From: Myxococcus xanthus
GTDB taxonomy: Bacteria; Myxococcota; Myxococcia; Myxococcales; Myxococcaceae
Assembly (NCBI RefSeq): GCF_013116825.1
Contig: NZ_JABFNS010000034.1
Location: 1 to 64,000, forward strand
Length of the DNA: 64,000 bases
Direction: 5' to 3'
Positions 8,619-16,885 of this stretch are shown here, one piece after another. A model generated the notes under the pieces. That model had not been told where the DNA came from and ran no database searches. It saw only the letters and a list, made by a program, of their open reading frames with translations. Numbering within the stretch: the first letter of the stretch is position 1; each line of letters starts with the position of its first letter. Made by a program: the position numbers and the translations under genes.

Positions 8619-8960
8619 TCAGCTGGTCGGAAACTCCGGCTCCAGGACAGGGCCCGGTCCGGTAGAGCCCGCGTCGTCCGGGAGCCCGGCGTCCGGCGCT
8701 TCCGAGCCCGCGTCCAGGTCAGGGGTTCCCGAATCCGTGTTCAAGCCACCGTCGGTGTTCAGACCACCATCGGTGCCCGCATCGGACGGCGCGCCGTCGT
8801 CGGGGACACACGCGTTGTCGACGCAGGTGTAGCCCTCCAGGCACTGGTTGAGCTCATCGCAGGGCAGCCCTTCCTCGTCGAAGTCGACGAGGAGGCTGCA
8901 CGCGGACAGCCCGGTGCTCAGGGCCATGAAAGCAACGAGGTTTCGCAAGGGACGGCGCAT
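8619..8960 (-). CDS. Small Asp/Gly-rich lipoprotein with Cys-rich motif
   Basis: 113 residues. The signal sequence ends in a lipobox (LSAC, Cys21). A compact four-cysteine segment follows (CDELNQCLEGYTCVDNACV), a pattern I know as recurrent in myxobacterial surface lipoproteins, then a low-complexity Asp/Gly/Pro/Ser tail that includes a tandem DGGLNT repeat. Function unknown; the tail is probably disordered and acidic. Its ATG lies 2 bp after the stop of the PEGA/coiled-coil gene upstream, so the two are almost certainly translationally coupled and may act together at the cell surface. Confidence 0.75.
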   Translation of the reverse strand: MRRPLRNLVAFMALSTGLSACSLLVDFDEEGLPCDELNQCLEGYTCVDNACVPDDGAPSDAGTDGGLNTDGGLNTDSGTPDLDAGSEAPDAGLPDDAGSTGPGPVLEPEFPTS

Positions 8961-8962
8961 GG

Positions 8963-10777
8963 CTAGTAGTTCCGGAGATCGTCATCGTCGAGTGCGGGCC
9001 GCTTCTTCTTCTCTTCCTGTCGCCGCCGCTCCTCCTGCCGCCGCTCTTCCTGCTCGCGCTGCGCCGCGGCCTCCTCCTGCTTGCGCCGCTCCTCCAGTTC
9101 CTTGCGCTGGCGCTCCACCTCTTCACGGCGCTTGCGGAGCTCTTCCTCGCGCTGGCGCGCCTCGTCCTCCTGCGCGCGCTTGTTGGACGTGCTGGGCTCT
9201 TTCTGCTTCGAGGCAGGCGCCGTCTGCGCGGGAGGCGGCATGGGCAACGGCTCCTTCTCCGCGGCGGGGGCCTCCTTCGGCGCGGGAGGCGTGTCCTGCG
9301 GCGCGGCCGCGGGGACGGGCGACGGCGCGGGCCGGCTCGCGCGGGAGGTCGACTTCGAACCGCCGCCGTTGGCGAAGGCCAGGTAGCCGCCCGCGCCCGC
9401 CGAGGCGAGGCCCAGGAGGATGCCGACGTCGGCCACCAGCGCGTACGACTTGCCCGTGCTCTTGAGGTCCTGGGCGCGGCTGCTGTTCTGCGCCGCGCGC
9501 TTGAAGTCATCCGACTTCGCGGAGGCCTCCATGCCGAAGTAGACGCCGCCGGCCAGCAGCGCCACGCCGGTGGCCATCAGCACGTAGCCCACGGTGCGGC
9601 GCGTGTTGCTGACGCCACCCGCGAAGTGCGTCACCGGCTTCCCGCCCTGGCGCGGCGCATCCGCCGACACCAGCTGCGCCAGCAGCGCCTGCGAGCCATC
9701 CACCAGCCCATCCCCGCGCGGCACCGTCCCCAGCGCGTAGGCCTGGTTGTGGCCATCCGACACGTCCAGCCGCAGGCCCGTCACCTCCAGCGGCGCGGTC
9801 CCGGCGCCACCGCGCACCAGGAGCGCCAGCACCTGGGACACGCCCGCGAGCGTCCCCAGCTCACGCAGGGCCGCGTCGCGCTCCGGGCTCTCCGGCTTGC
9901 GCGCCGCCTGCTCGGTGAACGTCTGCAGGCCCTTCTGCGCCGCCACGGGGGCCAGCGACAAGCTGACCTCGCCCTCGCGCTCCCGGCGCTGCGTCAGCGC
10001 GTAGCCCGGCGCCACCACCGTCACGTAGTGGTCCGCGGCCGTGAGGTCGGCGACGTCCACCGGCGAGATGCCCCGGAACTGGCCGTCCACGAACACCTGG
10101 GCCGGTACCGGCTCGGTGCTCACGCGCAGGCTGGACTTGGGGCCGGTGAGCACCGCCTTGCGCTCCTTCTCCACGAAGGTCATCTCCTCCGGTGGGAAGA
10201 AGTTGGGCGAGAAGCGCGCCTCCGGGTTCAGCGCCAGCGCGGTGCGAATCTCCAGCTGCGCGGCGGTGTTCTCACCGTTGGCCACCTGCGACGCGGCCTT
10301 CATCACCCGCGCGCGGCTCAGCTCGGTGAAGCGCTGGGAGAGGTCGGCGCCCTCGTAGCCGCGCACCGCCTTGTCGAAGTGCTCGAGCGCCTTCTCCGTG
10401 TCGAGCTCATCGTAGGCGCGTTGGCCCGCCTTCATCGCCTCGGCGGCCTCGGCATCACGGACCTGGCGCTCGCGCTGCCCGTCCGCGTCCAGCGCGTCCG
10501 ACAGGCGCACCAGCTTCAGCCGCCCCGAGCGCGTCACCGCCAGCTCCGCCTCGCGCGCCAGCCGGGCCGCGTCGCCACGGGCCGCCGCGTCCAGCGCAAT
10601 GGCCACCACGGTGACCGATGCCGCATCGGCCGGAGCCTCCGCCGTCGCCGCGCTCAAGGCCCGGGGTACCAGCCGCGAGGACACCGGCGTCTGCGCCGCC
10701 GCGGGTCCCACGGCCAGCAGTCCCACCAGCCATCCACTCAACGCGGCGTGAACCGCTCGCACATTCGAAGGTCGCAT
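8963..10777 (-). CDS. Exported PEGA-domain protein with C-terminal coiled coil
   Basis: 604 residues. A signal sequence (1-28, ending AAAQ) is followed by an Ala-rich helical region with TPR-like character (about 105-190, AYDELDTEKALEHFDKAV), a PEGA domain (about 212-275, with VPAQVFVDGQFRGISPVDV), a long mixed region and two hydrophobic stretches (about 392-412 and 445-468). A Pro/Ala-rich linker leads to a highly charged Arg/Glu/Lys/Gln helix (about 540-595) that should form a coiled coil. The two hydrophobic segments suggest membrane insertion with the coiled coil on one side. A leader AAGGTG and GAGAG precede the ATG. Coupled to the small lipoprotein gene downstream. Role unknown; an envelope scaffold is plausible. 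Confidence 0.78.
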   Translation of the reverse strand: MRPSNVRAVHAALSGWLVGLLAVGPAAAQTPVSSRLVPRALSAATAEAPADAASVTVVAIALDAAARGDAARLAREAELAVTRSGRLKLVRLSDALDADGQRERQVRDAEAAEAMKAGQRAYDELDTEKALEHFDKAVRGYEGADLSQRFTELSRARVMKAASQVANGENTAAQLEIRTALALNPEARFSPNFFPPEEMTFVEKERKAVLTGPKSSLRVSTEPVPAQVFVDGQFRGISPVDVADLTAADHYVTVVAPGYALTQRREREGEVSLSLAPVAAQKGLQTFTEQAARKPESPERDAALRELGTLAGVSQVLALLVRGGAGTAPLEVTGLRLDVSDGHNQAYALGTVPRGDGLVDGSQALLAQLVSADAPRQGGKPVTHFAGGVSNTRRTVGYVLMATGVALLAGGVYFGMEASAKSDDFKRAAQNSSRAQDLKSTGKSYALVADVGILLGLASAGAGGYLAFANGGGSKSTSRASRPAPSPVPAAAPQDTPPAPKEAPAAEKEPLPMPPPAQTAPASKQKEPSTSNKRAQEDEARQREEELRKRREEVERQRKELEERRKQEEAAAQREQEERRQEERRRQEEKKKRPALDDDDLRNY

Positions 10778-10846
10778 CTCTCGTTCACCTTTTGCCCGTT
10801 GCGCATCAAACGGACTGCACGGCGAAATGCAAGTGAGAAGGAGTCC

Positions 10847-12223
10847 TCAACGACCCGCTGCCCGGGATGGAGTGCGCGCGGGAGCGGATGCCATTCCGTG
10901 GAGATAGTCCAGGGCGACCCTCAAGGGATAGTCCTCCAGCTTCGCGGTGACGTCCCAGGGCTTGAGATTCTCCTGCAGCCCTCGAGGCTCCAGCGCGGCG
11001 GGCTCGGTCGCCGCCGTCGGCTCGGCGCGGAAGTGGTGCCGCAGGTCCTTCTCCCGCACCACGTCGCGCGGCACCTTGCCTCCTGGCTCGTCGGGGACGA
11101 GGAAGTCCGGGGTGATGCCGCGCTCCTGGATGCTGCGGCCCTTGGGCGTGTAGTAGCGCGCGATGGTCAGCTTCAGCCCGGAGCCGTCCTCCAGTTCGAT
11201 GACCGTCTGGACGCTGCCCTTGCCGAAGGTGGGCGCGCCCAGGATGGTCGCGCGGCCATGGTCCTGGAGCGCGCCCGCCACGATTTCGGACGCGGAGGCG
11301 CTGCCCGCGTTGACCAGCACCACGACGGGGTAGTCCTTCTCCGTGTCGCGGTCCTTGCTGCGCTCCACGGTGGCGCTTCGGCCATCCCGCCCCCGCGTGG
11401 AGACGATGGGCAGGTTGCCCGGCAGGAACCGGTCGCTCACCGCCACCGCCTGGTCCAGCAGCCCGCCCGGGTTGTTGCGCAGGTCCAGCACCAGCCCGCG
11501 CAGCTCCTTGCCGCCGTTGAGCGCGCGCAGCCGGTCCAGCTCCTTGCGGAGGTACAGGTCGGTGCGGTCCTGGAAGTTCTTCACCTTCACATGGCCAATG
11601 CCACCATGCAGCGCACCCTCCACGGACACGATGCGGATGTGGTCCCGGATGATGGCGATCTCACGTGGCGCGCTGAAGCCCTCGCGCATGATGGTCAGCA
11701 GCACGCGCCCGCCGGCCGGGCCGCGCATCTTCTGGAGCGCGCGCCCCACGTCCATGCCCTCGGTCCGCTCACCGTCGATGCCGACCAGCTCATCGCCGGC
11801 CTTGATGCCCGCGCGCGCCGCGGGCGTGTCGTCGATGGGCGCCACCACGACAATGCGCTCGCCCTTACGCGCGATTTCGATGCCCAGGCCGCCCCACTCG
11901 CCCGAGGTGTCGATTTTCATCTCCCGGTACACGTCCGGCGGGAGGAACACCGTGTGTGGATCCAACGTCTCCAACATGCCCTGGATGGCGCCGTACATGA
12001 GCCGCTGGCGGTCCGGCGACTCCACGTAGTTGTTCTCCACGTAGGAGAGCACCCGCGCGAACACCTCCAGTTGCCGGTACGTGGCGTCGTCGCGCTCGGC
12101 CTGCTCCGCGCGGCCCGCCGCCCCCGCGTCCTTCCTGAGCGGCTCCGCGGCCTGTGCCCACGAAGTACTCAGGAGGAAGAAGGCGGTCAGCGCCGCGCGC
12201 CATGGCTGGGAGGAACCCGTCAC
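10847..12223 (-). CDS. C-terminal processing peptidase (S41, PDZ)
   Basis: 458 residues, exported (signal sequence about 1-25). The order is an N-terminal helical region, a PDZ domain (about 107-185, with GGLGIEI and AGIKAGDELVGIDG) and the S41 protease core. The Ser/Lys dyad is visible: Ser310 in GSASASE and Lys335 in FGKGSVQT, 25 residues apart as in other Ctp/Prc proteases. It would cleave C-terminal tails of periplasmic or outer membrane proteins. The start is GTG at 12223 with AAAGGACG upstream. The C terminus carries an Ala/Pro-rich tail. The neighbours on the same strand are a hydrolase upstream and the PEGA protein 69 bp downstream; the latter is a possible substrate, by proximity only. 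Confidence 0.92.
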   Translation of the reverse strand: MTGSSQPWRAALTAFFLLSTSWAQAAEPLRKDAGAAGRAEQAERDDATYRQLEVFARVLSYVENNYVESPDRQRLMYGAIQGMLETLDPHTVFLPPDVYREMKIDTSGEWGGLGIEIARKGERIVVVAPIDDTPAARAGIKAGDELVGIDGERTEGMDVGRALQKMRGPAGGRVLLTIMREGFSAPREIAIIRDHIRIVSVEGALHGGIGHVKVKNFQDRTDLYLRKELDRLRALNGGKELRGLVLDLRNNPGGLLDQAVAVSDRFLPGNLPIVSTRGRDGRSATVERSKDRDTEKDYPVVVLVNAGSASASEIVAGALQDHGRATILGAPTFGKGSVQTVIELEDGSGLKLTIARYYTPKGRSIQERGITPDFLVPDEPGGKVPRDVVREKDLRHHFRAEPTAATEPAALEPRGLQENLKPWDVTAKLEDYPLRVALDYLHGMASAPARTPSRAAGR

Positions 12224-12280
12224 GTCGGTACGTCCTTTCCCGGGGCGGCCCCGGAAGGCTCGTACCAGTCTACCCGGCCC

Positions 12281-13141
12281 TCACAGCTCCGCCGAGTCGG
12301 CGAAACGCACCAGGTGCGACACCAACTCGTCCGGGCGCTCCAACTGCGGCACGTGCCCGAAGCCATCCACCACGCGCACCTGCGCATGAGCAGGCAGGTG
12401 GGCGCGGTACCAATTCAGCGTCTCCGACGGCAGCAGCCGCTCACTGCCGCCCCACAGGAACAGCAGCGGCATGGCCAGGTTGCGCACCTGCTCCGGCTCC
12501 AGGCAGGCGCGCGTGGCCAGCGCCTCCGCGGTCAGCGCCCGCACGGTGGGTGTGTCGTAGAAGTGCCGCAGCTCGTAGGCGAACAGCAGCGCGGGCAGGG
12601 GCGGACGGTGGAACAAGCGCCGCGTGAAGGCACGCGCCTCCGCCGGGGACTTCACGACGAACGAGTTGAGCAGCGCGGTGTTCTCCGCCTCCGGCAGTTG
12701 CGCGCCCGCGGGAGCCACCAGCGCCAGCGCGCGGACCCATTCGGGGTACTCCGCCGCCAGGTTCACCGCCATCGCGCCCCCCAGCGAGTTGCCCACCACG
12801 AAGGCCGGCGCCTTCACCACCTCTTCCACGTAGGCGCGCAGCACGTCGAACTGGTTGCGCACGCACACCTCGCCGCCGCAGTACTCCACGGAGAAGCCGT
12901 GTCCCGGCAGGTCCGGGGCGTACACGCGCGAGAAGCGCTTCGCCATCCCGAAGAGCGTGCGTCCGAAGCCGTTCGCCGAGCCGCCCAACCCGTGCACCAG
13001 CACCACCGGCGGCCCCTTGCCCTGCCCCGTCAATGCGTAGTGATGCACCGTCTGGCCACCGACCAGCACTGTCGTGGACTCGACACCTCGCGCCACCAGC
13101 ATGTGCCGCAGCGCCTTTTGCATTCCGCCCATCAGGTCCAT
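12281..13141 (-). CDS. Alpha/beta hydrolase fold protein
   Basis: 286 residues, no signal peptide. Oxyanion motif HGLGG (50-54), nucleophile elbow GNSLGG (Ser119) and catalytic His263 in GFGHVPQLE are all present. At the usual acid position after strand 6 the sequence reads WGGSERLLP, so Glu234 stands where most family members have Asp. Members include esterases, lipases, epoxide hydrolases and C-C hydrolases; the substrate cannot be told. A good GAGGAG precedes the ATG. It is followed by the S41 protease gene after 57 bp and preceded by envC after 69 bp, all on the minus strand, so it may be read with the ftsEX-envC transcript. Confidence 0.85.
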   Translation of the reverse strand: MDLMGGMQKALRHMLVARGVESTTVLVGGQTVHHYALTGQGKGPPVVLVHGLGGSANGFGRTLFGMAKRFSRVYAPDLPGHGFSVEYCGGEVCVRNQFDVLRAYVEEVVKAPAFVVGNSLGGAMAVNLAAEYPEWVRALALVAPAGAQLPEAENTALLNSFVVKSPAEARAFTRRLFHRPPLPALLFAYELRHFYDTPTVRALTAEALATRACLEPEQVRNLAMPLLFLWGGSERLLPSETLNWYRAHLPAHAQVRVVDGFGHVPQLERPDELVSHLVRFADSAEL

Positions 13142-13210
13142 GCGCTCGCCTGCTCCTCGCAGAAGGGTCCCACGACAATAACAACGCGTCCGCGAACTTG
13201 CCGCAACGCG

Positions 13211-14344
13211 TCAGGGCCCGGGCGCCAGCCACTGGGCGGGGTCGACCGCCTGCCCGCCCTTGCGCACCTCGAAGTACAGGTAGGCGCCCTTGAGAGAGCC
13301 GGTGTCCCCCACCTCGCCCACGACCTCTCCGGGGAGCACCATGCCGCCCAGTTCGGGGGTGATGGAGGCCAGGTGGGCCATGAGGGTGTGGTAGCCGTCG
13401 CCGTGGTCCAGGATGAGCAGGTTGCCGTAGCCACGGAGGGCGCCGGCGTAGGCGACGGTGCCCTCGGCCACGGCCCGCACCGGCGTACCCGCGGCGGCGC
13501 GGATGTCCAGGCCCTTCTGGACGGTGACGGTGTTGAAGCGCGGGTTGACGACCTTGCCGAAGCCCACCTCGACGATGCCTGCCACGGGCCGGGGGAGCCT
13601 GCCTCGCAGCGCGCCGAAGCCGCTCGTCGCGGGCAGCTCCTTCAGGTCCTGCACCATGCGCGTCAGCTCCGCGTCGGCCTGCTCCAGCTCGCGCACCGCG
13701 CGCCGGGCCAGCTCCGCCTCGCCCGCGAGCGTGCCAACCACCTCCTCCAGCCCTTCCTGCTGCATGCGGGCCAGCCGCTCCTGCTCCTGGAGGAAGGCCA
13801 TGCGCGCGGCGAGCGACGCATGGAGCCGCTCCAGCTCGCGCGTCGCCTGACGCTGCAGCCGCGCCACCCGCTGCACGGTGCGCAGCAGCTCCAGGTCGCC
13901 GGACATGCTGGCCTCCAGCGCCCGGGCACGCCACACCAGCGCGGCGAAGTCCTCGGCCGACAGCAGCACTTCCAGCGGGCGGCGGCGCATCAGGCGGTAC
14001 AGCGTGCGCAGGCGCGGAGACAGCCGGCGCAGTTGCAGCCGCAGCGCCTCCGCCAGGACGGCCTGCTCGCGCTCCGCCAGCAGCACGCGCCGGCGGAACA
14101 CCGCCAGGTCCCCCTCCAGCGAGCGCACGCGCCGGCGGGAGAAGGCGGCCATCTCCTGCATCAGCTCCACGCCCTCCAGCACGGAGAGCTTCTTCGCCTC
14201 CACCAGCGCCAGCGTCGCGCGCTGCGCGCTCAGCCGATCACGCACCGCGGCCCGTTCAGCCTCCTCGGCCGCCGTCGCCGGAGCCGCCGCCGCGGCCGTC
14301 GAGGCCCACAGCCCCAGTGCCAGGAGGAGCAGGCGCCGGCTCAT
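13211..14344 (-). CDS. envC: EnvC-like coiled-coil protein with degenerate LytM domain
   Basis: I take the ATG at 14344, which overlaps the ftsX stop by 4 bp (ATGA) and starts with a proper signal sequence (1-21); longer frames upstream run inside ftsX. The 377-residue protein has an extended coiled coil (about 25-240) and a C-terminal M23/LytM domain (about 255-372). Zinc ligands are missing: Gln276 replaces the first His of the HxxxD motif (Asp280 remains), and the HxH motif reads YLY (Tyr355, Tyr357); His324 is kept. A catalytically dead LytM fused to a coiled coil and encoded after ftsEX is the EnvC arrangement: FtsEX in the membrane pulls on EnvC, which activates amidases to split septal peptidoglycan. 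The dead active site fits an activator, not an enzyme. Confidence 0.88.
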   Translation of the reverse strand: MSRRLLLLALGLWASTAAAAAPATAAEEAERAAVRDRLSAQRATLALVEAKKLSVLEGVELMQEMAAFSRRRVRSLEGDLAVFRRRVLLAEREQAVLAEALRLQLRRLSPRLRTLYRLMRRRPLEVLLSAEDFAALVWRARALEASMSGDLELLRTVQRVARLQRQATRELERLHASLAARMAFLQEQERLARMQQEGLEEVVGTLAGEAELARRAVRELEQADAELTRMVQDLKELPATSGFGALRGRLPRPVAGIVEVGFGKVVNPRFNTVTVQKGLDIRAAAGTPVRAVAEGTVAYAGALRGYGNLLILDHGDGYHTLMAHLASITPELGGMVLPGEVVGEVGDTGSLKGAYLYFEVRKGGQAVDPAQWLAPGP

Positions 14345-15243
14345 ACGCGGAGGAAGCGCCCCACGGCGACGAAGCTGCCGCCCAGTCCCAGGCCGCAGCC
14401 AGCGCACAGCAGCTCCAGCGCCAGCCGGGGCTCCACCCACGGCGCCGCGACGCCGGGCCCCAACAGGAAGGCGAAGAGCGTGCCCAACGTGGGCCCCAGC
14501 ACCCGGCCGAAGGCCCAGAGCCCGAAGAGCGCCACCGCCGCGCCCAGCACGCCCTGGAGCAGCCCCTCCAGCAGGAAGGGCGCCTTGACGAAGCGGTCCG
14601 TGGCGCCCACCAGCTTCTGGATTTCAATCTCGCCGCGCCGCGAATAGATGGCCAACTGCAGCGTCGCCGCCACGATGACCACGGTGGCGCCCAGCACCAC
14701 CGCGAAGGCCACCAGCGAGCCGAAGCGCAGCGCCCGGGCGATGGCGGACAGCCGCTGCACCGCCGCCTCGCCATAGTCCACGCCGGCCACGCCAGGCGCC
14801 GCTCGCAGCGCCTTCGCCAACGCCAGGAGCGCGTCAGGGTTGCGCCGCTCCGGCGGCACGCGCAGCTCCAGCGACACCGGCAGCGGGTTCTCCGGCAGCT
14901 CCGCCAACGCCTCGCCCAGGTCGCCCAGCTCCGTGCGCAGCCGTGAGAGCGCGGCGTCCGGCGACACCAGCGTCACCTCTCCTCCGCTGAGCGCCAGCAC
15001 GCGGGCGCGCACGCCGTGGACCTCGTCCGCGTCCAGTTCCGGCGCCAGGTACACCGTCACCTCCACCTCGCCGCCGAGCGACGCCAGGAGGTTGTCCAGC
15101 ACCCGCGCCGCGCCCCGGGCCATGCCCGCGGAGAACAAGGCGATGGCGATGGTCGTCACCGCGATGAAGTGAACGAAGGGCGAGTGCTTCAGCCCCACCG
15201 CCGCCGAGCGGCAGAAGTACGTCACCTTCGACAGCGCGCTCAT
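14341..15243 (-). CDS. ftsX: Cell division ABC transporter permease FtsX
   Basis: 300 residues with the FtsX layout: a short cytoplasmic N terminus, a first membrane helix (about 24-42), a periplasmic domain (about 50-170) and three further helices (about 172-195, 220-245, 265-292). The conserved cytoplasmic stretch RRGEIEIQKLVGAT (about 206-219) is the coupling region typical of this permease. The periplasmic loop is expected to hold EnvC. Start and stop each overlap a neighbour by 4 bp (ftsE upstream, envC downstream), so the three proteins are translationally coupled. Confidence 0.93.
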   Translation of the reverse strand: MSALSKVTYFCRSAAVGLKHSPFVHFIAVTTIAIALFSAGMARGAARVLDNLLASLGGEVEVTVYLAPELDADEVHGVRARVLALSGGEVTLVSPDAALSRLRTELGDLGEALAELPENPLPVSLELRVPPERRNPDALLALAKALRAAPGVAGVDYGEAAVQRLSAIARALRFGSLVAFAVVLGATVVIVAATLQLAIYSRRGEIEIQKLVGATDRFVKAPFLLEGLLQGVLGAAVALFGLWAFGRVLGPTLGTLFAFLLGPGVAAPWVEPRLALELLCAGCGLGLGGSFVAVGRFLRV

Positions 15244-15932
15244 ACCACCATCCGGCGCGCCGCCTTGACGCCGTCCTCGTCGGACACAATCTGCCCGCGC
15301 TCCAGGCGCACGGTGCGCTTCTGGTAGCGCGACAGCAGCGTCGCGTCGTGCGTGGCCACCATCACCGTGGTCCCGCGCACGTTGACCTGTGTGAGCAGGT
15401 CCATGATTTCGACGGTGAGCGCCGGGTCCAGGTTGCCGGTGGGCTCGTCCGCCAGGAGGATGGTGGGGTCATTGACGAGCGCCCGCGCGATGACGACGCG
15501 CTGCTGCTCTCCACCCGACAGGCGCAGCGGGAACGAGCCCGCCTTGTGCTCCAGCCCCACCAGCTTGAGCATCCGCCGCACCTTCTCGCGCGCCTCCGCG
15601 CGGGGCACACCCAACACGTCCAGCGTGAAGGACACGTTGTCCTCCACCGTCCGGTGCGGCAGCAGCTTGAAGTCCTGGAACACCACCCCGATGTTGCGCC
15701 GCAGGTACGGCACCGCGGACTCACGGATGCGGGCGATGTTGCGGCCGCCCACGAGAATCTGCCCCTTGGTGGCCTTCTCCGCGCAGAAGATGAGCTTCAG
15801 CAGCGTCGTCTTCCCCGCGCCCGAAGGGCCCGTGAGGAACACGAACTCGCCCTTCTCCACGTTGAGGTTGATGTCCGACAACACCGGTGGGTCGCCGGGA
15901 TACGCCTTGTATACGTGGAAGAACTGAATCAT
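15240..15932 (-). CDS. ftsE: Cell division ATP-binding protein FtsE
   Basis: 230 residues, a single ABC ATPase domain: Walker A GPSGAGKTT (35-43), Q-loop near FQDFKLLP (86-92), signature LSGGEQQR (138-145), Walker B ILLADEPT (158-165) and the H-loop (ATHD). FtsE binds FtsX at the septum and drives amidase activation, not solute transport. The MIQFFHVYKAYP start matches the family. First gene of the ftsE-ftsX-envC unit. 160 bp separate it from the RomY-like gene upstream, enough for its own promoter, though I see no clear one. Confidence 0.95.
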   Translation of the reverse strand: MIQFFHVYKAYPGDPPVLSDINLNVEKGEFVFLTGPSGAGKTTLLKLIFCAEKATKGQILVGGRNIARIRESAVPYLRRNIGVVFQDFKLLPHRTVEDNVSFTLDVLGVPRAEAREKVRRMLKLVGLEHKAGSFPLRLSGGEQQRVVIARALVNDPTILLADEPTGNLDPALTVEIMDLLTQVNVRGTTVMVATHDATLLSRYQKRTVRLERGQIVSDEDGVKAARRMVV

Positions 15933-16092
15933 GGCGGCGAGCGGAAGGCCGCCAACCTACCACGCCCGGGCGGCATCCCCCACGCACGCCCCGCGAGAGG
16001 GACTCCCCCCGCTCGCCCAGGCTGCGCGAGTACCTGGAGCGATGTCCGGACGGGCCCGCCAGGCGCCCACATCCGGAAGCGCGCGTGGGCGA

Positions 16093-16659
16093 CTACTGCT
16101 CGCCCTCGCCCGCCAGGTAGCTGAGGATGACCTCGTCGAGGCTCTTCTCCGAGATGAGGTCCTCGCCGAAGAGCGTCTCCACGCCAATCTCGTTGATCTT
16201 CGGCTTCTCCTTGAGGGCGCGCGCCGCGGCGACCTCCGGAGGAACCACCACGGGCGCGGGGACCGCCACGGGAGGAGGCGGCGGAGGCGGACGCTGCGCC
16301 ATGGACTGGCCGGGCTGCAGCTTCACCTGCGCCGGGTCCGTGTCCGCCGCGAGCTGACCGGGCTGGTAGCTGCGCGCGGTGGACTCGTAGCTGTCGTACA
16401 CCCCGTTGATGAGGTTGCGCAGCATCTCCTTGTGCTGCTCCTCCATCAACTCACGCACGACCTCCGCGAGGTTCTCCGCGTTGAGGATGTCCGCGTAGGA
16501 CGTCTTCTTCGACGCGAGGATGTTCCCGCCCACGAACAGGTGGGTGATGATGTGGGGGTTGTTGACGCCCGAGTCCTCGGTCTGGACGTGGTAGACCTTC
16601 CCCTTGTGCTTGATGTTGTGATTGAAGCCGGTGACGGCTTTTTCGAAGGTTTTCGTCAT
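16093..16659 (-). CDS. romY: RomY-like polarity protein (MglB co-GAP candidate)
   Basis: 188 residues. The frame runs on upstream to 17037, but that part is antisense to carF; the ATG at 16659 starts the natural protein. It has two conserved-looking blocks: an N-terminal domain (about 1-85, with HKGKVYHVQTEDSG and VGGNILASKKTSY) and a C-terminal segment (about 155-183, ETLFGEDLISEKSLDEVIL). They are joined by a Pro/Ala linker containing seven consecutive Pro. No catalytic motif. From memory, RomY of M. xanthus (MXAN_5749) is a small cytoplasmic protein that stimulates the GAP activity of MglB on MglA. The size, two-block layout and the number of genes between it and sgmX (MXAN_5766 from memory) agree with that numbering to within one. 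The assignment rests on recollection and synteny, so it is moderate. Confidence 0.55.
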   Translation of the reverse strand: MTKTFEKAVTGFNHNIKHKGKVYHVQTEDSGVNNPHIITHLFVGGNILASKKTSYADILNAENLAEVVRELMEEQHKEMLRNLINGVYDSYESTARSYQPGQLAADTDPAQVKLQPGQSMAQRPPPPPPPVAVPAPVVVPPEVAAARALKEKPKINEIGVETLFGEDLISEKSLDEVILSYLAGEGEQ

Positions 16660-16803
16660 CGCCGAAGTCGCGGACCGTAGCAGCCGCATCCGCACGACAC
16701 AAGGTAAGCGTGACCTGCTCGCATCCTTCGTGCTGCCACACGCACACGAGTGACTCCCTGGCCCACCAACCGTGCAGGCCACGGCGATTGCCCGGCAGTT
16801 CCG

Positions 16804-16831
16804 TTGAAAAGCTGAAAGCGGCTGGGATACG
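16804..16831 (+). promoter_or_regulatory. Candidate carF promoter
   Basis: TTGAAA (16804-16809), then 16 nt, then GATACG (16826-16831), about 50 bp upstream of the carF ATG. The -10 match is poor. No CarA/CarH-type operator pattern was recognised, consistent with a constitutive promoter. Confidence 0.35.
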
Positions 16832-16885
16832 TACAGGCTGACGGACGGGGTTCTCGACACCCCCACGAACGGCGAGGACGCCCGG

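Noticed and set aside
8619-8960. DGGLNT tandem repeat considered as a DNA repeat or phase-variable tract
   Set aside because: Only two copies, of 18 bases each, in a disordered tail; no sign of slippage and not near a start codon.
9626-14647. Open plus-strand frame of 1673 codons
   Set aside because: It is antisense to at least four genes with clear catalytic motifs and reads as a His/Arg/Gln-rich GC-bias translation with no domain.
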